Shown here piece after piece: positions 23,174 to 29,793 of a stretch of 64,000 nt of DNA. Numbering within the stretch: position 1 is the first letter of the stretch; every line of letters starts with the position of its first letter. The notes below the pieces were generated by a model that searched no databases, had not been told where the DNA came from, and was given only the letters and a program-made list of their open reading frames with translations. Made by a program: the position numbers and the translations under genes. Origin of the DNA: JADJPO01 sp963724535 (GTDB lineage: Bacteria; Actinomycetota; Actinomycetes; Actinomycetales; Kineosporiaceae); contig CAVRVD010000013.1 of the NCBI GenBank assembly GCA_963724535.1, forward strand, positions 62,001 through 126,000, read 5' to 3'.

Positions 23174-24365
23174 TCAGGCGAGTTCGCGGCGCCGACCCGT
23201 CAGATGATCCGCCTCGGCCTGGTTGCCACACCGGCTCAGGGCGAGGTCGTAGGCCGCCCTGGCCTCGTTGACCCGGCCCAGCCGGGCCAGCAGCGCGGCC
23301 CGGACAGCGGGCAGCCGGTGGCTGTGCCGCAACGCATCGCCCAGCGAGTCCCACACCGTCCAACAGGGCCAGCCCGGCACCGGGACCATCCACCTCGGCC
23401 ACCGCGACGGCCCGGTTGAGCCGGACCACGGGTGAGCCGGTGCGGGCCTCCAGCTCCTGGTACAGGTCGGCGATCCGTCGCCAGTCCGTGTCCGCCGCCC
23501 GGACGGCGACGACATGCTCGGCCGCGATCAGCGCCTGCAGCAGATAGCTCGCGGACACGTGGCCCAGCGCCGTTCGCTGCGCTGGCCCGCGCGCCGCCAC
23601 CTGCCCAGTGAGCAGTCCCAGTGCCTGGGCGATCTCATCCTGCCGCCACCGGGAGCGGTCCTGGTCGGGTAGCAGCACCAGGCTGCCGTCCGCGGCGGTC
23701 CGGGCCTCTCGCCGGGAGTGCTGCAGGAGCATCAGCGCAAGCAACGCATCCAGGACCGGCCGGTCGGGCAACAGGTCACGCAGCAGCCGGGCCAACCGCA
23801 CCGCCTCCGCCGCGGGTCCGGCCCGGACCACCTCCGGACCCGAGCCGGGGGCGTAGCCCGCGGTGAAGGCCAGGTAGGCGACGTGGGCCACCGTGTCCAC
23901 ACGCTCCGGCAGCGCCGCCGGCGAAGGCAACGCGAACGGCACTGCGGCGAGGCAGATCTTGCGCTTGGCGCGGGTCAGCCGGGCCGCCATGGTCGGTTCG
24001 GCGACCAGGAAGAGCCGGGCCAGGTCGGCCGTGGACACCCCCAGCACCAAGCGCAGGGTGAGGGCGGCCGCAGCCGGACGGGCCAGCGCGGGGTGGGCGC
24101 ACACGAAGACCAGCCGCAACCGCTCGTCGGTCGCCACCAGGTCCCCCGGATCGGCCATCGTGGCCGCCAGCTTCTGCTGCAGCTCGGCGTCCACGACCAG
24201 CAGCGGGTGTCGGCGCGATGCCACGGCCTCGGCGCGGAGCCTGTCCAGCAGCCGGCGCCGGGCCGCGGTGAACAAACAGGCCGCCGGGTCGGCCGGCCAC
24301 GCGCCATCCGACCAGGTCCACGCCGCCGCCTCGAATGCGTCGGCGGCACCAAGTGCTGCTGCCAC
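23174..24365 (-). pseudogene. ECF42-type sigma factor, N-terminally truncated and frameshifted
   Basis: The main frame from GTG 24365 encodes region 2 (DAFEAAAWTW, LFTAARRRLLDRLRAEA), region 4 (ALTLRLVLGVSTADLARLF, MAARLTRAKRKI) and the start of the TPR-like C-terminal extension typical of ECF42 (AYLAFTAGYAPGSG, VRLNRAVAVAEVDGPGAG). Two defects: about 25 residues expected before region 2 are absent, blocked by an in-frame stop just upstream; and near 23350 the frame must shift by one base to continue into VWDSLGDALRH and the conserved AALLARLGRVNEARAAYDLAL, which ends at 23174. Either the gene is decayed or the sequence has errors. The neighbouring DGPF/YCII gene is the usual ECF42 partner. 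Confidence 0.7.
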
Positions 24366-24407
24366 GCCCCACCAAGGTCAGCCCTCGGACCGTCTCCGCA
24401 CACCCGA

Positions 24408-24803
24408 TCACGACCCTGGCGCCTGCTCCTCGATGTCCGCCTCGACCGGCTCGTCGCGGGCCAGCCGGCGGATCTCCATCGGGTCGCCGCTGCGGGCCAG
24501 CTCCCGGCAGACCTCGAGCAGATCACGCTCGTCGGGTGAGTCGATGAGGTAGAACCCGACGATCTGCTCGGTGGTCTCGGCGTACGGTCCGTCAGTGACC
24601 AGCACCCCGCCGTCCCCCTCAGGCCGCAGGGTGACGGCCCGCTCGGACGGCGTGAGCGGGCTCGCGGTCACGATCTGATGACCACGCTCGGCGAGCCGGT
24701 GGCGGAACTGCTCATGGGCAAGCATGGCCGCGTCGTGGGCAGTCGGCGGCAGCGCCGCCCACTCCTGCTCCGGACCGGGCAGCAGGATCAGGTATCGGTT
24801 CAT
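24408..24803 (-). CDS. YCII-related DGPF-domain protein, ECF42 partner
   Basis: A 131-residue small protein of the YCII/DGPF fold. It starts MNRYLILLPGPEQEW and contains the name-giving motif as TDGPYAETTEQIVGFYLID. Genes of this type nearly always sit beside an ECF42 sigma gene and are its main regulatory target; their biochemical role is unknown. SD-like GAAGGG precedes the ATG. A promoter fitting the ECF42 motif lies 65 bp upstream. The truncated sigma frame begins 43 bp downstream. The gene itself appears intact. Confidence 0.88.
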   Translation of the reverse strand: MNRYLILLPGPEQEWAALPPTAHDAAMLAHEQFRHRLAERGHQIVTASPLTPSERAVTLRPEGDGGVLVTDGPYAETTEQIVGFYLIDSPDERDLLEVCRELARSGDPMEIRRLARDEPVEADIEEQAPGS

Positions 24804-24867
24804 GTCGGCCCTTCTCGTGGTCGCCCCACATCGTGGACCCGGCGGGTGCGCCGGCGGTCACGACTAT

Positions 24868-24894
24868 GACGTGCAGACCGGCGCCGAATCGACA
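24868..24894 (-). promoter_or_regulatory. ECF42-type promoter of the YCII gene
   Basis: Minus strand TGTCGA (24889-24894), 17-nt spacer, CGTC (24868-24871). As I recall the literature, ECF42 promoters in Streptomyces have TGTCGA at -35 and CGWC at -10. The site lies 65 bp before the YCII start, the expected self-regulated promoter of the module. Confidence 0.65.
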
Positions 24895-25010
24895 ATCCTG
24901 CGCTACCTGTGCCCGAGGAGGTCGGGCCATGACGGAGGCCGTCGACCTGGCCCAGCGGCGGCCAGATCGCCCGCCTGGTCCCGCTCACGGGTGTCTCGAC
25001 GCGAGTGGTC

Positions 25011-25544
25011 TCACCGGACCGACCGATCGGTGGTGCCGGGCCAGAAGACCAGCTGCCATCCGTCGCCGTCGACCGTGGCCTCGACGGGGGCGCAGTTCGG
25101 CAGGACCCGCTGGCGGCCCAGGTCGTCCGGGACGTTGTCGGCGAGGCGGGGCAGCACCAGCGACATCACGCCGCCGTGGCTGATCACGACGACCGTCTCG
25201 CCGCGGTGGACGTCGGCGAGCTCGCTCAGCGCGGCCTCGTACCGCCGGAGGACGTCGAGGCCGGTCTCGGCGCCGGGGGCGAACTCCTGAAGCCCGTCGA
25301 CGGCCTTGGTCCGGACGCCGAGCGACGCGGCGATCACCTCGCCGGTCTGGATGGCGCGACTCATCCTCGAGGTGTAGAGCGCCGCCACCCGCCGGGCCGC
25401 GAGGGAGCCCGCCAGGCCCGCCGCCTGGCGCCGTCCGAGGTCGGTCAGCCGGCCGCCGTGGTCGCTGAGCGCGCCGGGGACCGGGTAGGCGGCATCACCG
25501 GGCCGGGCGACGAGGAAGGTCGCCGGACACTGCAGGTCGGACAT
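25011..25544 (-). CDS. Histidine-phosphatase-fold protein lacking the RHG histidine
   Basis: A 177-residue phosphoglycerate-mutase/phosphatase family member. The fold's later catalytic elements are present: TSRMSRAIQTGEVIA (the second Arg) and VVVISHGGVMSLVL (the second His). However the first motif, normally RHG with the phospho-accepting His, reads ARPGD at residues 13-17: the His codon is CCC at 25500-25502 where CAC would be expected. As read, the protein cannot form the phosphohistidine, so it is a pseudoenzyme, a recent mutant, or a base error. The start lies 6 nt after TAGGTT (25551-25556), a leaderless arrangement. Confidence 0.87.
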   Translation of the reverse strand: MSDLQCPATFLVARPGDAAYPVPGALSDHGGRLTDLGRRQAAGLAGSLAARRVAALYTSRMSRAIQTGEVIAASLGVRTKAVDGLQEFAPGAETGLDVLRRYEAALSELADVHRGETVVVISHGGVMSLVLPRLADNVPDDLGRQRVLPNCAPVEATVDGDGWQLVFWPGTTDRSVR

Positions 25545-25550
25545 GGAGTG

Positions 25551-25556
25551 AACCTA
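25551..25556 (-). promoter_or_regulatory. -10 hexamer of the histidine-phosphatase gene
   Basis: TAGGTT on the minus strand ends 6 nt before the ATG at 25544, so the transcript would begin at or next to the start codon. No good -35 is visible. Confidence 0.5.
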
Positions 25557-25651
25557 CCCGGCGCAAACCCGCTTCACCCGATGCGGTCCGAGCGCCTCCG
25601 GTCCCGGACATGACGGCCCGCCAGACGCCACCACTGCCCCGTCGCCGATCC

Positions 25652-27034
25652 TCAGCCCAGCGGCTCGAACCGGGCCGTGAAGTGGCGCAGCGCCGGTGGC
25701 TCCCAGACGATCCGATAGCCGCGCAGTGCGTCCGCGCGCTCGAGCACCCGCTCGAACACCTCGACCACGTAGTCGATGTGGCTCTGGGTGTACGTGCGCC
25801 GCGGGATCGCCAGGCGGACCAGGTCCATCGCGGCCTCAGCCTCCGAGCCGTCCGGCTGGCGACCGAACATCACCGTGCCGATCTCGCAGGAGCGAACCCC
25901 GCCGGTCTCGTACAACGCCACCGCCAGCGCCTGGCCGGGGTAGGCCAGCGGCGGGACCTGCGCCAGCATGGCACGAGCGTCGACGTAGACCGCGTGCCCA
26001 CCGGGCGGGGTCAGTACCGGGACGCCGAGCCGGCCCAAGGCCTCGCACAAGTAGGCAGTGGACCGGATGCGGTAGCGCAGGTAGTCGTGCGAGACCACCT
26101 CACGCAGCCCCTGGGCCACGGCCTCGAGGTCGCGCCCGGCCAGACCGCCGTAGGTCGGGAAGCCCTCGGTGAGGATGAGCAGGTTGCGGCAGCTGGTCGC
26201 CAGGTCGTCGTCGTCCAGCGCCAGCCAGCCGCCGATGTTGCCCATCGGGTCCTTCTTGGCACTCATCGTCATCCCGTCGGCGCAGGCGGCCAGGTCCCGC
26301 ACGATGTCGGACACCTCACGACCGGCCTGCCCCTGCTCGCGTTCGCGGATGAACCAGGCGTTCTCGGCGAACCGGCAGGCGTCCAGAAACAGCGGCTTGC
26401 CGTGTCGGTGGGCGATCTCGGATACCGCCCGCAGGTTGGCCAACGAGACGGGCTGGCCTCCCCCGGTGTTGTTGGTGATCGTCATCATCACGCAGGGGAC
26501 GTGCTCGCCGCGCTCGACGAGCAGGCGCTCCAGGGCCGGCAGGTCGAGGTCCCCCTTGAACGGGTGGTCGGAGTGCGGGTCACGACCCTGCGGGATCACC
26601 AGGTCGAGGGCCTCGGCGCCGGTGAACTCGACGTTGGCGCGGGTCGTGTCGAAGTGGGTGTTGTTCGGGACCACCTTGCCCGGCCCGCCGAGCACCTGGA
26701 ACAGGATCCGTTCGGCGGCCCGACCCTGGTGGGTGGGGATCACGTGCCGGAAGGGGAACAGCTCCTGGACGGCGTCGCGGAACAGGAAGTAGGACGGCGA
26801 ACCGGCGTAGGACTCGTCGCCGTGCTGGATGGCCGCCCACTGGTCACGGCTCATCGCCCCCGTGCCGGAGTCCGTGAGCAGGTCGATCAACACATCCCCC
26901 GCGTGCACCTGGAACAGGTTGTAGCCGGCCTCGCGGGCCGTGCCCATCCGGTAGGCGGCGGTGGTCATCCGTAGGGGCTCCACCGAGTGGATGCGAAAGG
27001 GTTCGACGACGGTGCGGTATTCCGGTTCGCTCAT
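25652..27034 (-). CDS. tnaA: Tryptophanase (tryptophan indole-lyase)
   Basis: PLP enzyme cleaving tryptophan to indole, pyruvate and ammonia. The 460-residue protein has the family blocks IDLLTDSGTGAMS, GDESYAGS (active-site Tyr), IPTHQGRAAE, the PLP-Lys in MTMSAKKDPMGNIGG, and C-terminal LRHFTARFE. Tyrosine phenol-lyase is the close alternative. At two positions that separate them, this protein has FDTT (Asp, as in tryptophanase; TPL has Thr) and CEIG (Ile, where TPL has its substrate Arg in MERG), so tryptophanase is favoured. The regions GLAGRDLEAVAQGL and NIGG look more TPL-like, so the call is not absolute. A GACAGT hexamer 6 nt before the ATG may be its -10. Confidence 0.88.
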   Translation of the reverse strand: MSEPEYRTVVEPFRIHSVEPLRMTTAAYRMGTAREAGYNLFQVHAGDVLIDLLTDSGTGAMSRDQWAAIQHGDESYAGSPSYFLFRDAVQELFPFRHVIPTHQGRAAERILFQVLGGPGKVVPNNTHFDTTRANVEFTGAEALDLVIPQGRDPHSDHPFKGDLDLPALERLLVERGEHVPCVMMTITNNTGGGQPVSLANLRAVSEIAHRHGKPLFLDACRFAENAWFIREREQGQAGREVSDIVRDLAACADGMTMSAKKDPMGNIGGWLALDDDDLATSCRNLLILTEGFPTYGGLAGRDLEAVAQGLREVVSHDYLRYRIRSTAYLCEALGRLGVPVLTPPGGHAVYVDARAMLAQVPPLAYPGQALAVALYETGGVRSCEIGTVMFGRQPDGSEAEAAMDLVRLAIPRRTYTQSHIDYVVEVFERVLERADALRGYRIVWEPPALRHFTARFEPLG

Positions 27035-27295
27035 CGGCCCACTGTCTCACCCGCGCCCTCGACGCCAGCTCCGCGGGAACCGAACGACTCCACCGCCGTC
27101 GCTCACCTCGGGCCAGCCGACGCCGCTACCGCGGCGCCTGGCCCTGGACCGAGCCCGGGCCCTGGGTCTGAACCGGGTGATCGCGAAGTGCGGGGGGCGC
27201 CCCGGAGGACGTGGCACCTGACCCAGGAGCTCAAGTCTCCACCCCCCTGATCCCCCTGATCCCCCTGGCTTCTGGCTTGCCCGAGGCTACTTCGG
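27035..27295. other. Intergenic region with three 9-bp tandem repeats
   Basis: About 260 bp between tnaA and the TrmH-type gene. CCCCCTGAT is repeated at 27243-27251 and 27252-27260, with a near copy at 27261-27269. I found no tryptophan-rich tnaC-like leader peptide before tnaA and no convincing terminator hairpin after the methyltransferase. Confidence 0.6.
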
Positions 27296-28144
27296 TCAGC
27301 CCGGGGATGGTGGACCGGCTGTCTCGACACCCGGGCCAGGGCGTGGGTGCGGCCTCGGCGAGCGGTGGGCGCGGGCGGTCGCGTACAGACAGAGCGTCGC
27401 GGCAGTGGCCAGGTTGAGGCTCTCGGCGCGCCCGTGCACGGGGACGCGGACGACGTCGTCGGCCAGAGCGGCGTCCGCCTCGGGCAGCCCCCAGGCCTCG
27501 TTGCCGAACACCCAGGCCACCCGGCCGGCGAGGGGTCCGCGGCCGGCTGAGGCGTCGTCCTGCAGGTCGTCGAGGTCGGTCGGCCCGGCTCCGTCCGCGG
27601 CCAGAACGCCCAACCCCGCCGCTCGGACGGAGGTGACGACGTCGGCCAGGGGCAGACCGGCGACCACCGGCAGGTGGAACAAGCTTCCGGCGGTGGCCCG
27701 AACGCACTTGGGGTTATGCACGTCGACGCTGTCCTCGGTCACGACGACGGCGTCGGCGCCCGCGGCATCCGCGGCCCGGATCACGGCGCCGGCATTGCCG
27801 GGGTCGCGGACCCGGGCCAGGACGGCCAGCAGCCGTGGCCGGGCGGCCAGGACGGCGGGCAACCGATTCGCCGGGTCGCTCGCCAGCAGCCGGCACACGG
27901 CGAGCAGGCCCTGCGGCGTGACCGTGTCGCTCATCGCCGTCAGCACCTCGGCCGAGACGACCTGGGGGCGCAGCCGCGCGGCCTGCATGGCCTCGGCGAT
28001 GTCGCGATGGTGCAGCAGCGACTCGGCGGTGGCGTAGACCGTCTCAACCAGCTGTGAGGTGACCGCCTCGCGGACCGCCTGCGGTCCCTCGGCGAGGAAC
28101 CGACCCGCCCGCAAACGCGCAGCACGCCCGGACAGTCGCCGCAC
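27296..28144 (-). CDS. TrmH/SpoU-family RNA 2'-O-methyltransferase
   Basis: A SPOUT-fold methyltransferase that 2'-O-methylates rRNA or tRNA. The N-terminal substrate-binding domain has RAGRFLAEGPQAVREA, motif 1 is RVRDPGNAGAVIRAADAAGAD, motif 2 VAWVFGNEAWGLPE and motif 3 VPVHGRAESLNLATAATLCLY with the knot residues. The first usable start in the frame is the GTG at 28144; family members usually have about ten more residues (the frame continues upstream through SPRSDRVTA without an ATG, GTG or TTG), so the true start may be unusual. It follows rplT, a standard arrangement. Confidence 0.9.
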   Translation of the reverse strand: MRRLSGRAARLRAGRFLAEGPQAVREAVTSQLVETVYATAESLLHHRDIAEAMQAARLRPQVVSAEVLTAMSDTVTPQGLLAVCRLLASDPANRLPAVLAARPRLLAVLARVRDPGNAGAVIRAADAAGADAVVVTEDSVDVHNPKCVRATAGSLFHLPVVAGLPLADVVTSVRAAGLGVLAADGAGPTDLDDLQDDASAGRGPLAGRVAWVFGNEAWGLPEADAALADDVVRVPVHGRAESLNLATAATLCLYATARAHRSPRPHPRPGPGVETAGPPSPG

Positions 28145-28218
28145 CGCCGTGACCCGGTCGGACCGGGGGCTGGTCGGGACCGCGACGTCCGGGCGCTGCT
28201 GAGGCAGGTGCTGCTCGC

Positions 28219-28611
28219 TCAGGCGGCGCTGACCGAGGGGCCGGGCGACGACGCTGCGGGCAGCGCGTCCTTGGCCACGCTCACCAGGGCGGTGAACGCT
28301 GCGGCGTCGTTGACGGCGAGCTCGGCCAGCATCCGGCGGTCGACCTCCACCCCGGCTGCCTTCAGGCCCTGGATGAACCGGTTGTAGGTCATCCCGTTGG
28401 CGCGGGCGGCGGCGTTGATCCGCTGAATCCACAGCCGCCGGAAGTCGCCCTTGCGGGCCCGGCGGTCGCGGTAGGAGTACACCAAGGAGTGGGTGACCTG
28501 CTCCTTGGCCTTGCGGTAGAGACGGGAGCGCTGACCGCGGTACCCACTGGCCCGCTCCAGGACTTCCCGGCGCTTCTTGTGGGCGTTGGTCGCCCGCTTC
28601 ACCCGTGCCAC
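28219..28611 (-). CDS. rplT: 50S ribosomal protein L20
   Basis: 130 residues, beginning MARVKRATNAHKKRREVLE with the conserved 23S-binding extension, then GDFRRLWIQRINAAARANGMTY. The C-terminus carries a short Ala/Ser/Pro tail (PAASSPGPSVSAA) beyond the normal end. Third gene of infC-rpmI-rplT. In many bacteria L20 represses this operon through the infC leader. Confidence 0.97.
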   Translation of the reverse strand: MARVKRATNAHKKRREVLERASGYRGQRSRLYRKAKEQVTHSLVYSYRDRRARKGDFRRLWIQRINAAARANGMTYNRFIQGLKAAGVEVDRRMLAELAVNDAAAFTALVSVAKDALPAASSPGPSVSAA

Positions 28612-28662
28612 GTGAACTCTCCTTCGTCGACGTCTGCGTCAGCGACTGCCTCGGCGGAACGG

Positions 28663-28857
28663 TCAGCGACCCAGCATTCGCTTGATGGCCTTGGTGTCGT
28701 TCGCCGCGACCTCGACGTCTGCGGCGAGCCGGCGGGTACGGGTGGAGGGCTTGCCCTCGAAGTAGTGACGGCGGTTGGCCTGCTCGCGCATGAGCTTGCC
28801 GGAGCCGGTGACCCGGACCCGCTTCTTCGCCCCGCTGTGGGTCTTCATCTTCGGCAT
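28663..28857 (-). CDS. rpmI: 50S ribosomal protein L35
   Basis: 64 residues starting MPKMKTHSGAKKRVRVTGSGK, the invariant L35 N-terminus, and ending DTKAIKRMLGR. It lies 5 nt downstream of the infC stop and 51 nt upstream of rplT. Confidence 0.97.
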   Translation of the reverse strand: MPKMKTHSGAKKRVRVTGSGKLMREQANRRHYFEGKPSTRTRRLAADVEVAANDTKAIKRMLGR

Positions 28858-28862
28858 CGCTG

Positions 28863-29480
28863 TTACTCCTCGTCGGTGGTGCCGGGGGTGATACCAGGGA
28901 TGGCAGCCTCGGACTGCTCGCGGCGTCGGCGGTCCGACCGCTCGGCGCGGGCCTCGGCCTTCGCCTCGGCCTTCTTCTTGTGCGGTCCGATCACCATCAC
29001 CATGTTCCGTCCGTCGCGCATCGGCATCGACTCGACGTAGCCGTACTCGGCCACGTCGGCGGCCATCCGCTGCAGGAGGCGCTCGCCCATCTCGGGGCGG
29101 GACTGCTCACGTCCACGAAACATGATCATGACCTTGACCTTGTCCCCGGCCTTGAGGAACCGCTCGACGTGGCCCCGCTTGGTGCCGTAGTCGTGCGGAT
29201 CGATCTTCAACCGGAGGCGGATCTCCTTGAGCACCGTATGGGCCTGGTTGCGCCGGGCCTCGCGGGCCTTCATGTCGGCTTCGTACTTGGCCTTGCCGAA
29301 GTCCATGAGCTTGCAGACCGGCGGCCTTGCCTGCGGGGCCACCTCGACCAGGTCGAGGTCGGCCTCTGCGGCCAGGGTCAGCGCCTGCTCGATGCGCACG
29401 ATCCCGACCTGCTCGCCGTTCGGTCCGACCAGCCGCACCTCGGGAACACGGATACGGTCGTTGATCCGGGGCTCGCTGAT
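28863..29480 (-). CDS. infC: Translation initiation factor IF-3, apparent AUC start
   Basis: Discriminates start codons and keeps ribosomal subunits apart. The protein contains the two IF-3 domains joined by a lysine/arginine linker: LVGPNGEQVGIVRI to FGKAKYEADMKAREARRNQ, then LRLKIDPHDYGTKRGHVERFL to MFRGREQSRPEMG and DGRNMVMVIGPHKKK. The only ATG/GTG in the frame would cut off the conserved ISEPRINDRIRVPEV segment. That segment starts with ATC at 29480, preceded by AAGGAG (29487-29492) at a 6-nt spacing. IF-3 genes commonly use AUU or AUC starts because IF-3 rejects them, giving autoregulation. With this start the length is 205 residues. Confidence 0.92.
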   Translation of the reverse strand: MSEPRINDRIRVPEVRLVGPNGEQVGIVRIEQALTLAAEADLDLVEVAPQARPPVCKLMDFGKAKYEADMKAREARRNQAHTVLKEIRLRLKIDPHDYGTKRGHVERFLKAGDKVKVMIMFRGREQSRPEMGERLLQRMAADVAEYGYVESMPMRDGRNMVMVIGPHKKKAEAKAEARAERSDRRRREQSEAAIPGITPGTTDEE

Positions 29481-29527
29481 GTGCTGCTCCTTCGTCAGTG
29501 GTCCGAGCGTCCGCCACGACGAGGAAA

Positions 29528-29558
29528 GGCCCCCCGCCGCGAGCGCGTCAGGGGAGCC
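29528..29558 (-). terminator. Attenuator-like hairpin in the infC leader
   Basis: Minus strand GGCTCCCC pairs with GGGGGGCC around an inner CGCG/CGCG hairpin and is followed by a UUU run, 45 nt upstream of the infC start codon. This looks like an intrinsic terminator placed before the gene, as expected for L20- or IF-3-linked attenuation. No antiterminator was proven. Confidence 0.5.
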
Positions 29559-29690
29559 TCGGACTGCGGCCCCAGCGTCGGCCGACGCCGATCGTCCCCA
29601 CCGAGATGGGGCCGAGGACCGGGACCCGCCGTCGACGCTCGCCCCCGGGGGCGTGGGTGACGACCAGGTGGGAGAGACTCCACTTTGCGC

Positions 29691-29712
29691 ACCGGACCCG
29701 CGAGGGTCCGGT
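29691..29712 (-). other. Perfect 9-bp hairpin in the infC leader
   Basis: ACCGGACCC and GGGTCCGGT around a four-base loop, just downstream of a possible promoter (TACCGT at 29724-29729 with TTGGTC at 29749-29754, spacing 19). It lies near the 5' end of the infC message and could be a protein-binding or stability element. The 313-bp interval shows no gene. Confidence 0.5.
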
Positions 29713-29793
29713 CGGTCAGTGCCACGGTATCAGTCGGGCCCGGCCAGGGACCAATCACCAGGGCCGGTCCGCGAGCGGTTCGGGCCGGCGGGG

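Noticed and set aside
27103..27330. Leader peptide gene before tnaA
   Set aside because: The frame overlaps the methyltransferase end, contains a single Trp without the tnaC pattern, and has no SD.
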